A DNA stretch of 6,386 nt from a bacterium (GTDB lineage Bacteria > Muiribacteriota > Ozemobacteria > Ozemobacterales > Ozemobacteraceae): contig JACPTH010000150.1 of NCBI GenBank assembly GCA_016192885.1, positions 1 through 6,386 on the forward strand. Reading direction: 5' to 3'. Made by a program: the position numbers and the translations under genes. This document shows, piece after piece, positions 1 through 5,974 of this stretch. The notes below the pieces were generated by a model. The model saw only the letters and a list, made by a program, of their open reading frames with translations, ran no database searches and was not told where the DNA came from. The stretch's first letter is position 1; every line of letters begins with the position of its first letter.

Positions 1-609
1 GAACAAATCAACCAAACAAGGCCGGTTCATATTCTGGTCATTGAAGATCCAATCGAGTTTTATTTCGAAACAAAAAAAGCCAGGATTTCCCAGCGACAAT
101 TTAGAAAAGACGTTTTTTCCGTCGAACAAGGGATTAATTTCGCAAAAAAAATGGATGTTGATGTTTTAGCGATCGGAGATATTAAGCGAGATGTCCCATA
201 CAAAGCCATTCTCGATTATGCCGATGGAGATAACTTGGTTTTTTTGACAATGCAGACCTTGGGAATTCAAAACACTCTTGAAAAAATCCTTTCAGCCTTC
301 CCAAAAGCCGACCACGACCATGCCTGCAATTTAATCGCGAGCAATCTAATCGGAGTTTGTTCGCAAACATTAATTTTAAATCCAGGGGACGATCGAATGG
401 TACCTGTCCATGAAATCCTGGTTTTAAATAACACCATTAAGGGGATAATTCAAAAAGGCCGCATCTCGCAAATCGATCCGAACATTCGAACCGCGGGCGA
501 GGGAAGTTTTTTGTTTGAGACTGAACTAGGGACTTTAGTTCGAGAGGGGAAAGTGTCCAAAGAAGCAAGTGAAGGTTTCCTGGCGATGTACAGAGGAATG
601 AAAGGTTGA
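1..609 (+). CDS. PilT-like type IV pilus ATPase, C-terminal part (5' end outside window), degenerate active site
   Basis: The reading frame is open from base 1 to the TGA at 607-609 (202 residues), so the N-terminal PAS-like region and Walker A loop lie upstream of the window. The family is the secretion/pilus ATPases that form cytoplasmic hexamers and drive pilus retraction. Family signs in order: the Asp-box VIEDPIEF at residues 13-20; ETKKARISQRQ at 23-33, matching PilT's ESKK..INQRE; the Walker B region DVDVLAIGD at 52-60; NLVFLTMQT at 78-86 in the His-box position; AFPK; and GVCSQTLI, the equivalent of PilT GVISQTLL. PilT's end matches TIKGIIQKGR and the following helix. Odd points: the usual Walker B GE is GD (Asp60), the His-box histidine is Gln85, and the arginine-rich LRxxLRxDPD stretch is INFAKKMDVD. 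This is therefore a divergent paralogue, nearer PilT/PilU than PilB, and possibly weak or inactive as an ATPase. The ATG at 151 is internal, not the start. The stop overlaps the next gene. Confidence 0.88.
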   Translation, partial: EQINQTRPVHILVIEDPIEFYFETKKARISQRQFRKDVFSVEQGINFAKKMDVDVLAIGDIKRDVPYKAILDYADGDNLVFLTMQTLGIQNTLEKILSAFPKADHDHACNLIASNLIGVCSQTLILNPGDDRMVPVHEILVLNNTIKGIIQKGRISQIDPNIRTAGEGSFLFETELGTLVREGKVSKEASEGFLAMYRGMKG

Positions 610-995
610 AAAATGGAAGGACCAAGCCTCAGGGAATAGTAAAATTAGAGATTTTCTTTATACGGTATTTTTCTTGGTTTCCATTTACTTTGTTTGGTTT
701 TCTGTTGCTTGTTGATAAAAAAGATTCATTCTCAAAAGAGCCCTTCCTCTACTTCATTGGAAGTAACCCATACGCTTTTCTTTGCATTTTTGCGGGATTG
801 TTTTTTTTCTATTGCTTTAATTTTAAATTTTCAAAAGCGGTAAAAAAATTCGGGAAATCGAAAATGCTACACCAGCCGTTTCCCTTTTTCTCAAATAGAC
901 CGGAACACATTGTAGTTGATAATCTTTTCATGTTTTTTTTCATTTCCTTCATTTTTTCTGTTTTGTGTTCTGTTTTAAAATTTGGTTTAATCTAA
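606..995 (+). CDS. Hypothetical small Phe-rich membrane protein, TTG start overlapping the PilT-like gene
   Basis: I do not recognise this 129-residue protein. The frame has no ATG near its beginning, and the only later Met codons are deep inside. The best start is the TTG at 606, which overlaps the preceding TGA (TTGA) and has GAGG about nine bases upstream, so translational coupling is plausible. Three hydrophobic stretches could cross the membrane: roughly residues 20-37, 55-73 and 105-128. Between the second and third is a basic segment (KAVKKFGKSK). Phenylalanine is 29 of 129 residues, about 22%, which is extreme. Against a real gene: the region is T-rich and poly-T tracts read as Phe, and I see no conserved motif. 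For it: a full-length open frame with a coupled start directly behind a pilus ATPase. If real, it is an inner-membrane protein of unknown role, perhaps linked to the ATPase. Confidence 0.5.
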   Translation: MKNGRTKPQGIVKLEIFFIRYFSWFPFTLFGFLLLVDKKDSFSKEPFLYFIGSNPYAFLCIFAGLFFFYCFNFKFSKAVKKFGKSKMLHQPFPFFSNRPEHIVVDNLFMFFFISFIFSVLCSVLKFGLI

Positions 996-1004
996 AAAGC
1001 AAGC

Positions 1005-1032
1005 TTTCAGCTATCAGCGGTCAGCAATCAGC
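1005..1032. repeat. Four tandem NNTCAGC heptamers
   Basis: Four back-to-back heptamers share the last five bases TCAGC: TTTCAGC, TATCAGC, GGTCAGC and AATCAGC. They start ten bases after the stop of the upstream small membrane-protein gene. Only the first two bases of each unit vary. Short TCAGC-type heptamer tracts in intergenic space are a pattern I associate with dispersed repeats in several Gram-negative anaerobe genomes. That link is from memory and is not shown by this window. There are no spacers, so this is not a CRISPR. Confidence 0.85.
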
Positions 1033-1119
1033 AAAAACCCTTTGAGATTTGTTAACCGTTCCCAATTATTTTATTTGGCCATTTCGGATTTTTAGTTTTG
1101 AAAAAAAAATAAGAAAAAC

Positions 1120-1149
1120 TTGCTCCAACACAACCTTTCAATTTAGAAT
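1120..1149 (+). promoter_or_regulatory. Possible sigma-70-type promoter for the DHH-PLP gene pair
   Basis: A TTGCTC box at 1120-1125 is followed 18 bases later by TAGAAT at 1144-1149, which matches TATAAT at five of six positions. The -35 box is weak (three of six). An A-tract at 1101-1118, broken by only a few bases, lies just upstream and could act as an UP element. Transcription would begin near 1156 and leave a leader of almost 120 bases before the ATG at 1274. AGAAT (1145-1149) and ATTCT (1158-1162) form a small inverted repeat over the -10 box. Confidence 0.35.
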
Positions 1150-1201
1150 GTTAAAAAATTCTTCAGCGTTCGCTTGGTAAGGTAAGAAAACGTTGATACA
1201 T

Positions 1202-1259
1202 AGCAAGTTTTGCGAATGCGGATCCCCAGGGCTACGACCGCGGGGGGAGAATAATTGCT
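1202..1259 (+). other. GC-rich, potentially structured 5' leader of the DHH gene
   Basis: Within an AT-rich intergenic region, 1212-1249 is abruptly GC-rich. AGCAA at 1202-1206 can pair with TTGCT at 1255-1259. Inside it, TCCCC at 1223-1227 can pair with GGGGA at 1244-1248, or alternatively GCGG at 1218-1221 with CCGC at 1238-1241. The two inner pairings compete, and the outer stem ends three bases before the AGGAGG of the gene's ribosome binding site. I could not match it to any riboswitch consensus I know. It may be a regulatory leader or just a chance GC patch. Confidence 0.3.
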
Positions 1260-1273
1260 TAAAGGAGGGTGTT

Positions 1274-2089
1274 ATGAGGCTCGTAACTCGTGCTGATGCG
1301 GATGGTTTATGTTGTGCGGTTTTTTTAAAGATGAAGGAAAAGATTGAGTGCGTTGAATTTGTTCATCCAAAAGACATGCAGGACAAGAAGGTTAACATTA
1401 CCGAGAATGATATAATCGCAAATTTACCCTATCATCCAAATTGCGCCCTATGGTTTGACCATCACGCATCCAGCGCTCAAGACGCGAAAAAATTTCCATT
1501 TAAAGGAAATTTTCGCGTGGCCCCAAGCGCAGCCAGAGTCGTTTACGAATATTTCAAGGACCCGGCGATGGATAAGCATCTTCCCCTTTTAACCGAGACC
1601 GACAAAATGGATAGCGCTCAACTTGATGTTTCAGATGTTACCGACCCCAAGGGATACATTTTGATGATGTACACCCTGGACCCGCGTTCCGGCCTCGGCC
1701 CATTTAAAGATTATTTTTTGCGCCTTGTCGATTGGATTATTGAAAAGCCTATTGTTTCTCAGGTTATGAAGGAAACCTCCCACCAAGAGGGTAACGTCAT
1801 TATTACCGACCTTCGAAAATCCAAAGGAGTTCCCGCAGGCAACCGGTTTCTTATTTTTACGCTTTTTCCCCAGGGTAACGTTCAGGCCAGGATTTTTAAT
1901 GGAAAAGCGGGCGAATTTATCGTTGTTGCGATGGGTCATAGCATTTTTAATCGAACTTGTAAGGTTGACTTGGGGGCCCTTTGCGCCCAATACGGGGGAG
2001 GAGGCCATGCCGGGGCGGCTACTTGCCAACTTCCTCTAGAAAAAAGCGAAAAACTAATTCCGGAAATTATTCAAAAACTTAAGAATTAG
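1274..2089 (+). CDS. DHH/DHHA1-family phosphoesterase (exopolyphosphatase-like)
   Basis: This is a 271-residue cytoplasmic hydrolase of the DHH superfamily. Members use two metal ions, usually manganese, to cleave phosphodiester or phosphoanhydride bonds; the substrate (short oligonucleotide, cyclic dinucleotide product or polyphosphate) cannot be told from sequence. Motif I is RADADG at residues 6-11 (Asp8 and Asp10). ENDIIANLP follows at 44-52, then DHH at 62-64 and the motif IV region ETDKMDS at 108-114. The DHHA1 substrate-binding part ends in GGGGHAGAA at 241-249. The arginine where many DHH proteins have the motif I histidine seems normal for this exopolyphosphatase-like subgroup, as I recall it. 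The start is the ATG at 1274 because AGGAGG (1263-1268) sits five bases upstream. The frame is open back to a TTG at 1193, but that extension has no good binding site and no family resemblance. The PLP enzyme gene follows after 29 bases, probably in the same operon. Confidence 0.88.
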   Translation: MRLVTRADADGLCCAVFLKMKEKIECVEFVHPKDMQDKKVNITENDIIANLPYHPNCALWFDHHASSAQDAKKFPFKGNFRVAPSAARVVYEYFKDPAMDKHLPLLTETDKMDSAQLDVSDVTDPKGYILMMYTLDPRSGLGPFKDYFLRLVDWIIEKPIVSQVMKETSHQEGNVIITDLRKSKGVPAGNRFLIFTLFPQGNVQARIFNGKAGEFIVVAMGHSIFNRTCKVDLGALCAQYGGGGHAGAATCQLPLEKSEKLIPEIIQKLKN

Positions 2090-2118
2090 GAAACACCTTA
2101 AGAAAAAGGGGGAAGGCC

Positions 2119-3519
2119 GTGACTTTAGATCATAAATGGTCTCCAGGGGTACAAAATTATGTTAAGCACGCCAATGAATACCTTGCCAGAAGAAATGAAT
2201 ATATTCAAAAAGTCGTAAAAAAATGGAAATTTGATACTATAGCGGTTCATGGGCTTTATAGCGTCCAGGATGCCATTGAGGATTATCAAGGGGCAATTAT
2301 TGAGCCCGTTTTCATGTGTACTTCCCAGGCGTATCGCGATTCGGATGAAATGGAAGCGGCGCTTGCCTATCTGATTCCAACTTGGTGTTATTCTAGGATA
2401 GCAAATCCCTCAACGTACTATTTTGAATGGACTTTGGCGCTGCTGGAGGGCTACGGATTTGACGGTTTCACTTCATGCTGCTCGACTTCTTCAGGGATGG
2501 CGGCAATTATGACCGCGATTCAACCATTTTTAATTCACGGTTTAACCCATCACCCGCAAAACATTGTCGCGACCGCTCAGTGCTATGGCGGAACTTTCCA
2601 ACATTTTAACATCAGACTTCACCAGGAGCGAGGTATAGAATGTCGTTGGGTTCTCGACCCGACAAATATCGAAGAGTGGGCTTCAAAAATTGACAAACAT
2701 ACTTGTTTGTTATATGGCGAGCTTCCCAGCAATCCGGGATTAGGTTTTTTTGACATTAAACTAGTTGCTGATTTGGCGCATTCTCACGGTGTTCCGCTGA
2801 TCGTAGATTCTACCGTAGCTACGCCGGCGCTTCTTCGTCCAATTTGTCACGGCGCGGACGTGGTTGTACAATCCGCGACCAAATCTTTGACTGCCGGCGG
2901 CTTTGGAACATGCGGAGCGGTTATTTCAAGGGGAGATATCGTCACGCAAATGGGAACCGACCAAATGAGAAAAGACTTCGCGCTTTATATTAAATATCTT
3001 CCAAATCGAGACTACGGTCCTAATTTGCATCCAATGCAAGCCATTATGACCTTGAACGACATGCGAACAATTAGATCGAAAATGGATCTCCTAAGCAGGA
3101 ATACAATGTGTGTCGCGAATTTCCTTAAAGAACATTCAAAAATAGAGCAAGTGAATTATCTGGGCCTTCCCGATCATCCTTTGTTTTCTCTCGCATCCAA
3201 ATATATGTGGCTGGTAGATTCCGAGTTCGACGACATGTACAAAAGACCCATTAATCGATACGGTCATCTGTTATCATTTTGCGTAAAAGGTGGCGTCGAA
3301 AAAACGCGAAAAACCTTCGATAAGCTCCAAAGAATCTGGAGGGCAACCGATCTCGGTCGAATTAAATCCGTTGCAACTATTCCTGCGATTTCAACTCACC
3401 AACAACAGGGAGATGCGGGCAGAAAGCTTGCCAACATTCCCCAAAATTTGATTAGGCTATGCGTGGGTGCTGAACACCCTGAAGATATCATTTCAGATTT
3501 AGACCAAGCTCTCTCATGA
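2119..3519 (+). CDS. Cys/Met-metabolism PLP-dependent enzyme (transsulfuration family)
   Basis: This 466-residue fold-type I PLP enzyme belongs to the cystathionine gamma-synthase / O-acetylhomoserine sulfhydrylase / methionine gamma-lyase family. These cytosolic enzymes do beta/gamma elimination or replacement on cysteine, homoserine or methionine derivatives. Visible landmarks: YSRIANPS at 91-98 (cofactor phosphate contact from the neighbouring subunit), SSGMAAI at 124-130, YGGT at 156-159 (ring-stacking Tyr156), PSNP at 203-206, Asp230 in DSTVATP (PLP nitrogen), Lys255 in SATKS (Schiff base), THQQQG at 426-431 and RLCVGAE at 446-452 (Arg446 binds the substrate carboxylate). The protein is longer than the usual 380-430 residues, with about 40 extra N-terminal residues. 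The stretch after Lys255 reads SLTAGG rather than the common YIGGH, so it is a divergent subgroup and the exact reaction is uncertain. It starts at GTG, with a GGGGGAAGG ribosome site just upstream. It lies 29 bases after the DHH gene, with no hairpin or leader between them. Confidence 0.88.
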   Translation: MTLDHKWSPGVQNYVKHANEYLARRNEYIQKVVKKWKFDTIAVHGLYSVQDAIEDYQGAIIEPVFMCTSQAYRDSDEMEAALAYLIPTWCYSRIANPSTYYFEWTLALLEGYGFDGFTSCCSTSSGMAAIMTAIQPFLIHGLTHHPQNIVATAQCYGGTFQHFNIRLHQERGIECRWVLDPTNIEEWASKIDKHTCLLYGELPSNPGLGFFDIKLVADLAHSHGVPLIVDSTVATPALLRPICHGADVVVQSATKSLTAGGFGTCGAVISRGDIVTQMGTDQMRKDFALYIKYLPNRDYGPNLHPMQAIMTLNDMRTIRSKMDLLSRNTMCVANFLKEHSKIEQVNYLGLPDHPLFSLASKYMWLVDSEFDDMYKRPINRYGHLLSFCVKGGVEKTRKTFDKLQRIWRATDLGRIKSVATIPAISTHQQQGDAGRKLANIPQNLIRLCVGAEHPEDIISDLDQALS

Positions 3520-3676
3520 AAATTGATGAATAAAAACCTAACTCCTGTCTCCCTCGTTTTTCTTTCGAAATCCGCCGTGGGAGTTAAAAAGAGAGCAACC
3601 AAGAAAAGAATGGTTATCGCTATTATTCAAAAATGCTTGAAAGCTAAGGTGTTCTTATGTTAGATACATTGTCACC
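3520..3676. other. Intergenic region with an imperfect inverted repeat and no gene
   Basis: I see no convincing gene here; the only in-frame start right after the PLP gene gives a five-codon frame. TAACTCC at 3539-3545 is the exact reverse complement of GGAGTTA at 3580-3586, with 34 bases between. The loop is too long, and no T-run follows on the plus strand, so it is not a good terminator for the PLP operon. A nested CTCCC (3549-3553) competes for GGGAG (3579-3583). Confidence 0.4.
3637..3666 (+). promoter_or_regulatory. Possible sigma-70-type promoter for the HU gene
   Basis: TTGAAA at 3637-3642 matches the -35 consensus at five of six positions. TAGATA at 3661-3666, a poor -10, follows after 18 bases. 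The leader would be about 35 bases. A promoter is expected here because the HU gene is 187 bases from the upstream gene and has its own terminator, but the -10 box is weak. Confidence 0.35.
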
Positions 3677-3706
3677 GTGCGAAAAAAATCATCAGGAGGC
3701 TGTAGG

Positions 3707-3988
3707 ATGGGAAAGCAAGAAATTATTAAGGTAATTGCAAAGAAGGCGAATCTAACAAACGTCGAATCCGAGGCGGTAATTAAAGCATTTTTTCAAGCCG
3801 TGAAAGAGTCATTAAAAAAAGGGGAAAAAGTTTTATTGGTTGGTTTTGGGTCTTTCGCAACCGTTAAAAGAGCTGCAAGAACCGGCGTTAATCCGCAAAA
3901 CAAGAAAAAAATTCAGATTCCGGCAAAAAAAGTGGTTAAGTTTGTTGTCGGAAAAGAGCTAAAAGAGCTAGTTAACAAGGGAAAGTAA
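3707..3988 (+). CDS. HU/IHF-family histone-like DNA-binding protein
   Basis: This 93-residue protein is a standard-length HU-type nucleoid protein. It dimerises, bends DNA with two beta-arms and helps in chromosome packing, replication and recombination. The N-terminal helices (KQEIIKVIAKKANLT) lead into the hallmark LVGFGSF near residue 45. Then comes the DNA-binding arm RAARTGVNPQNKKKIQIPA, whose NP at the tip is the intercalating proline position, followed by VVKFVVGKELKELVN. The arm has TGVNP rather than the common TGRNP, plus an extra run of lysines; otherwise it is typical. The start is the ATG at 3707 because AGGAGG (3694-3699) is seven bases upstream. A longer GTG start at 3677 would include that ribosome site in the coding sequence and add ten residues not seen in HU proteins. 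The gene appears monocistronic, with a strong terminator behind it. HU cannot be firmly told from an IHF subunit here, but HU fits better. Confidence 0.96.
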   Translation: MGKQEIIKVIAKKANLTNVESEAVIKAFFQAVKESLKKGEKVLLVGFGSFATVKRAARTGVNPQNKKKIQIPAKKVVKFVVGKELKELVNKGK

Positions 3989-4014
3989 AGTTTCAACCTT
4001 TGTTTTCTTCCCTT

Positions 4015-4046
4015 AAAAACCGGCGAGATCTCCTTGCCGGTTTTTT
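4015..4046 (+). terminator. Rho-independent terminator of the HU gene
   Basis: A CCGGC / GCCGG stem (4020-4024 with 4036-4040) extends inward through a G-T wobble, A-T and G-C pair to a five-base loop at 4028-4032. It extends outward by five A-T pairs, giving about 13 pairs. Six T follow directly at 4041-4046. It lies 27 bases after the HU stop. The A-run on the 5' side could let it act partly in the other direction too. Confidence 0.95.
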
Positions 4047-4074
4047 ATTTAGGCAAATATTCTTGGGGGTCTCA

Positions 4075-5361
4075 ATGAAACGGAAAAAAGTTTTGTGGCT
4101 CCTTCCTCTTCTTTGTGTTCTCTTACCCATAGCAATTAATGGAAGCGAACCGGGGAAAGAAGCGTTTAATGTGAATAGATTTCCGTTTGGCCCGGAAAAT
4201 TCCAAATGGGAGTTGGTTACGATACCCATTAACTCAATTTTTTCATCAGCCCTCGGTAAAACCATTTCATGTAGTGATTTTGTCGGTGAGATTTCCAAAT
4301 CAAGAATTGTCCTTGTAGGTGAAAGCCATACAGCTGATATTCACCATAAAATGCAATTGAAAATCGTTCAAAGTCTTTTCGAACTTGGAAAGCCCGTAAT
4401 TCTGGCATTGGAAATGTTCCCGCCTTCAGCAAATGAGTGTTTGAATGGGTTTGTTTCCGGGGCTTTTTCCGAGGAAGATTTTTTGACGCAATCTCATTGG
4501 TTCAAAATTTGGGGTCATAATTTTCGATACTATAAACCGATTTTTGATTATGCTCGACAAAAGAAGATCCCTCTTTTTGGGATAAACATTCCACACTCCC
4601 TTGCTTCAAAGGTCCGAATGATTGGAATAGAGGGTTTGTCCCCTGAGGAGCGAAATGGTTTACCTTTGTTAGATAAAACCAGCAAAGAACATAGATTTTT
4701 GGTTAATGCAATGCTGGACGGTATTGGCGCGTTGGCTCCGGAAACTTTTGACCATCTCTACGATGCGCAGTGCTTATGGGACTCAGCGATGGGAGAGGGA
4801 GCAATCAAGCTTTCCCGAGAGTATCCAATGGCGACGGTTGTGGTTTTGGCCGGTAGCGGACATGTCGCTTATAATCTTGGGATCCCCAAAATAATTCAAA
4901 ACAGGAGTGATTTTAGCTTTTCATCCGTTCTGGCAGTTGATATAGAGCAAATGGAAAAAAAGTCTGATAAAAACAAAAGTACGAAAACAAAATCTGATTC
5001 TTATCAATTTCACTTGGGAAAAGATGACGGCATTCCACAAATTCCTTCCGAAATTGTTTCAAGAGGATTGGCAAATTTTCTTATTGGGGTTCCGCAGGAA
5101 GATAAAGAGAAATTTCCAACTTTTGGTATCGGGTTAAAGGGTGACCCAAAAGTAGGGATTTTTCTTTCTATGATTTTTCCTGGTTCCATGGGCGAAAAGA
5201 TGGGCCTTCAGAAGGGCGATAAAATTTTAGAAATAAATGGAAAAATTTTTGAAACCGTGGAAGAAATGAAAAAATTTCTTTCTTTAATGAATTGGGGCGA
5301 TGGGGTCTCTTTTTTGGTTTTGCGTCAAGGGAAAAGGAAGAAAATTCGATTCGTTTTATGA
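4075..5361 (+). CDS. Exported ChaN-family (DUF399, haem-binding type) protein with C-terminal PDZ domain
   Basis: This 428-residue protein has an N-terminal signal peptide: MKRKK, then a hydrophobic core to about residue 21, with likely cleavage near NGS (22-24). Cys14 is not in a lipobox context, so it is probably soluble periplasmic rather than a lipoprotein. Residues about 65-290 form a ChaN-type domain. Its marks are VLVGESHTADIHHKMQ (79-94; Glu83, His85, His90, His91), LEMFPP (112-117), WGHNFRYYKPIFDYAR (146-161), GINIP (169-173), LWDSAM (234-239) and LAGSGHVAYNLGIP (258-271). Campylobacter ChaN is reported as an iron-regulated haem-binding lipoprotein; whether this protein binds haem is inferred only. 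A lysine/serine-rich linker (about 291-310) leads to a PDZ domain at about 349-428, with GIGLKG, FPGSMGEKMGLQKGDKIL and EINGK. PDZ domains bind peptide tails, so it may dock to an envelope partner. The start is the ATG at 4075 with GGGGG (4065-4069) ahead; the frame upstream runs through the terminator. Confidence 0.88.
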   Translation: MKRKKVLWLLPLLCVLLPIAINGSEPGKEAFNVNRFPFGPENSKWELVTIPINSIFSSALGKTISCSDFVGEISKSRIVLVGESHTADIHHKMQLKIVQSLFELGKPVILALEMFPPSANECLNGFVSGAFSEEDFLTQSHWFKIWGHNFRYYKPIFDYARQKKIPLFGINIPHSLASKVRMIGIEGLSPEERNGLPLLDKTSKEHRFLVNAMLDGIGALAPETFDHLYDAQCLWDSAMGEGAIKLSREYPMATVVVLAGSGHVAYNLGIPKIIQNRSDFSFSSVLAVDIEQMEKKSDKNKSTKTKSDSYQFHLGKDDGIPQIPSEIVSRGLANFLIGVPQEDKEKFPTFGIGLKGDPKVGIFLSMIFPGSMGEKMGLQKGDKILEINGKIFETVEEMKKFLSLMNWGDGVSFLVLRQGKRKKIRFVL

Positions 5362-5406
5362 CTTTTTGCCTGAACCCGTGATAACCGTTTCGAAAGGGGA
5401 TGGGAA

Positions 5407-5955
5407 ATGAACCGCTCTGAAGCTTTATTGATTCTAAACCAAAATTTAAGCCAGGATGCGCTTCTAAAGCACTCCTTGGCAACCGAATCAATTATGCGGG
5501 CGCTAGCTCTTTGTTTAGGCGAAAACCCCGATCGTTGGGGGCAAATCGGTTTGCTTCATGACCTTGATTTTGAAATTACCCGCGAGGATATGTCCCGTCA
5601 CGGACGCGAAACCATTAACATTCTTTCCTCACACCTTGACAAGGAGGCGCAGAACGCAATCCTTTCCCACAACGAAGAAACAGGGATTGCCCGTACCGGC
5701 AAACTTGATTTTGCATTAGCCAGCGCGGAAAGCATTACAGGATTAATTGTCGCAACTGCATTGGTTTACCCCGACAAAAAAATAGCTAGCGTAAAATCAT
5801 CGTCAGTAGTAAAACGCATGAAACAACCGGCATTCGCACGTGCGGTTAGCCGCGAAAACATCCGCTTGTGCGAAAAGATTGGTCTGTCCCTTGAACAATT
5901 TGTCGAATTGTCTCTAAAGGCGATGAGCATGATAAGTTCGGAATTAGGATTGTAA
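5407..5955 (+). CDS. HD-superfamily predicted hydrolase (COG2316-like)
   Basis: This 182-residue cytoplasmic protein resembles the small HD hydrolases of COG2316, whose substrate is unknown. HD enzymes use one or two metal ions to remove phosphate from nucleotides or other phosphoesters. The metal-ligand positions visible are His22 (LLKHSLATE), the HD pair His51-Asp52 (GLLHDLDFE), His65 (RHGRE) and His88 (ILSHNEETG). The final position, usually Asp in AADxLTGL, seems to be Glu108 (SAESITGLI). The C-terminal KxSSVVKRMKQ..FARAVSRENIRLCEKIGLSLEQF also fits the family. Length is as expected. The ATG at 5407 has AAAGGGGA (5393-5400) six bases upstream. It lies 45 bases after the ChaN-PDZ gene with no terminator between, so co-transcription is likely, although a functional link is not obvious. 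It ends 19 bases from the convergent phosphotransbutyrylase gene. Confidence 0.88.
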   Translation: MNRSEALLILNQNLSQDALLKHSLATESIMRALALCLGENPDRWGQIGLLHDLDFEITREDMSRHGRETINILSSHLDKEAQNAILSHNEETGIARTGKLDFALASAESITGLIVATALVYPDKKIASVKSSSVVKRMKQPAFARAVSRENIRLCEKIGLSLEQFVELSLKAMSMISSELGL

Positions 5956-5974
5956 TAATCTCTTTGACCTTGCC

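Noticed and set aside
1005..1032. CRISPR-like repeat
   Set aside because: Units are seven bases and directly adjacent, with no spacers, leader or cas genes.
1193..1273. An upstream TTG start extending the DHH protein by 27 residues
   Set aside because: The ATG at 1274 has a near-perfect ribosome site and family similarity starts there. The extension covers the GC-rich leader and has no recognisable protein features.
1631..2029. Minus-strand open frame inside the DHH gene
   Set aside because: It lies opposite a well supported conserved coding sequence and resembles nothing I know.
2090..2118. SAM or other sulfur-responsive riboswitch before the PLP enzyme
   Set aside because: The gap is only 29 bases and holds just the ribosome site.
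3539..3586. Terminator after the PLP enzyme gene
   Set aside because: The seven-base arms are perfect, but the loop is 34 bases and no T-run follows on the plus strand. It is listed only as an inverted repeat.
4000..4074. Longer start for the ChaN-PDZ protein
   Set aside because: It would be translated through the HU terminator hairpin and would put the signal peptide in the middle of a longer N-terminus.
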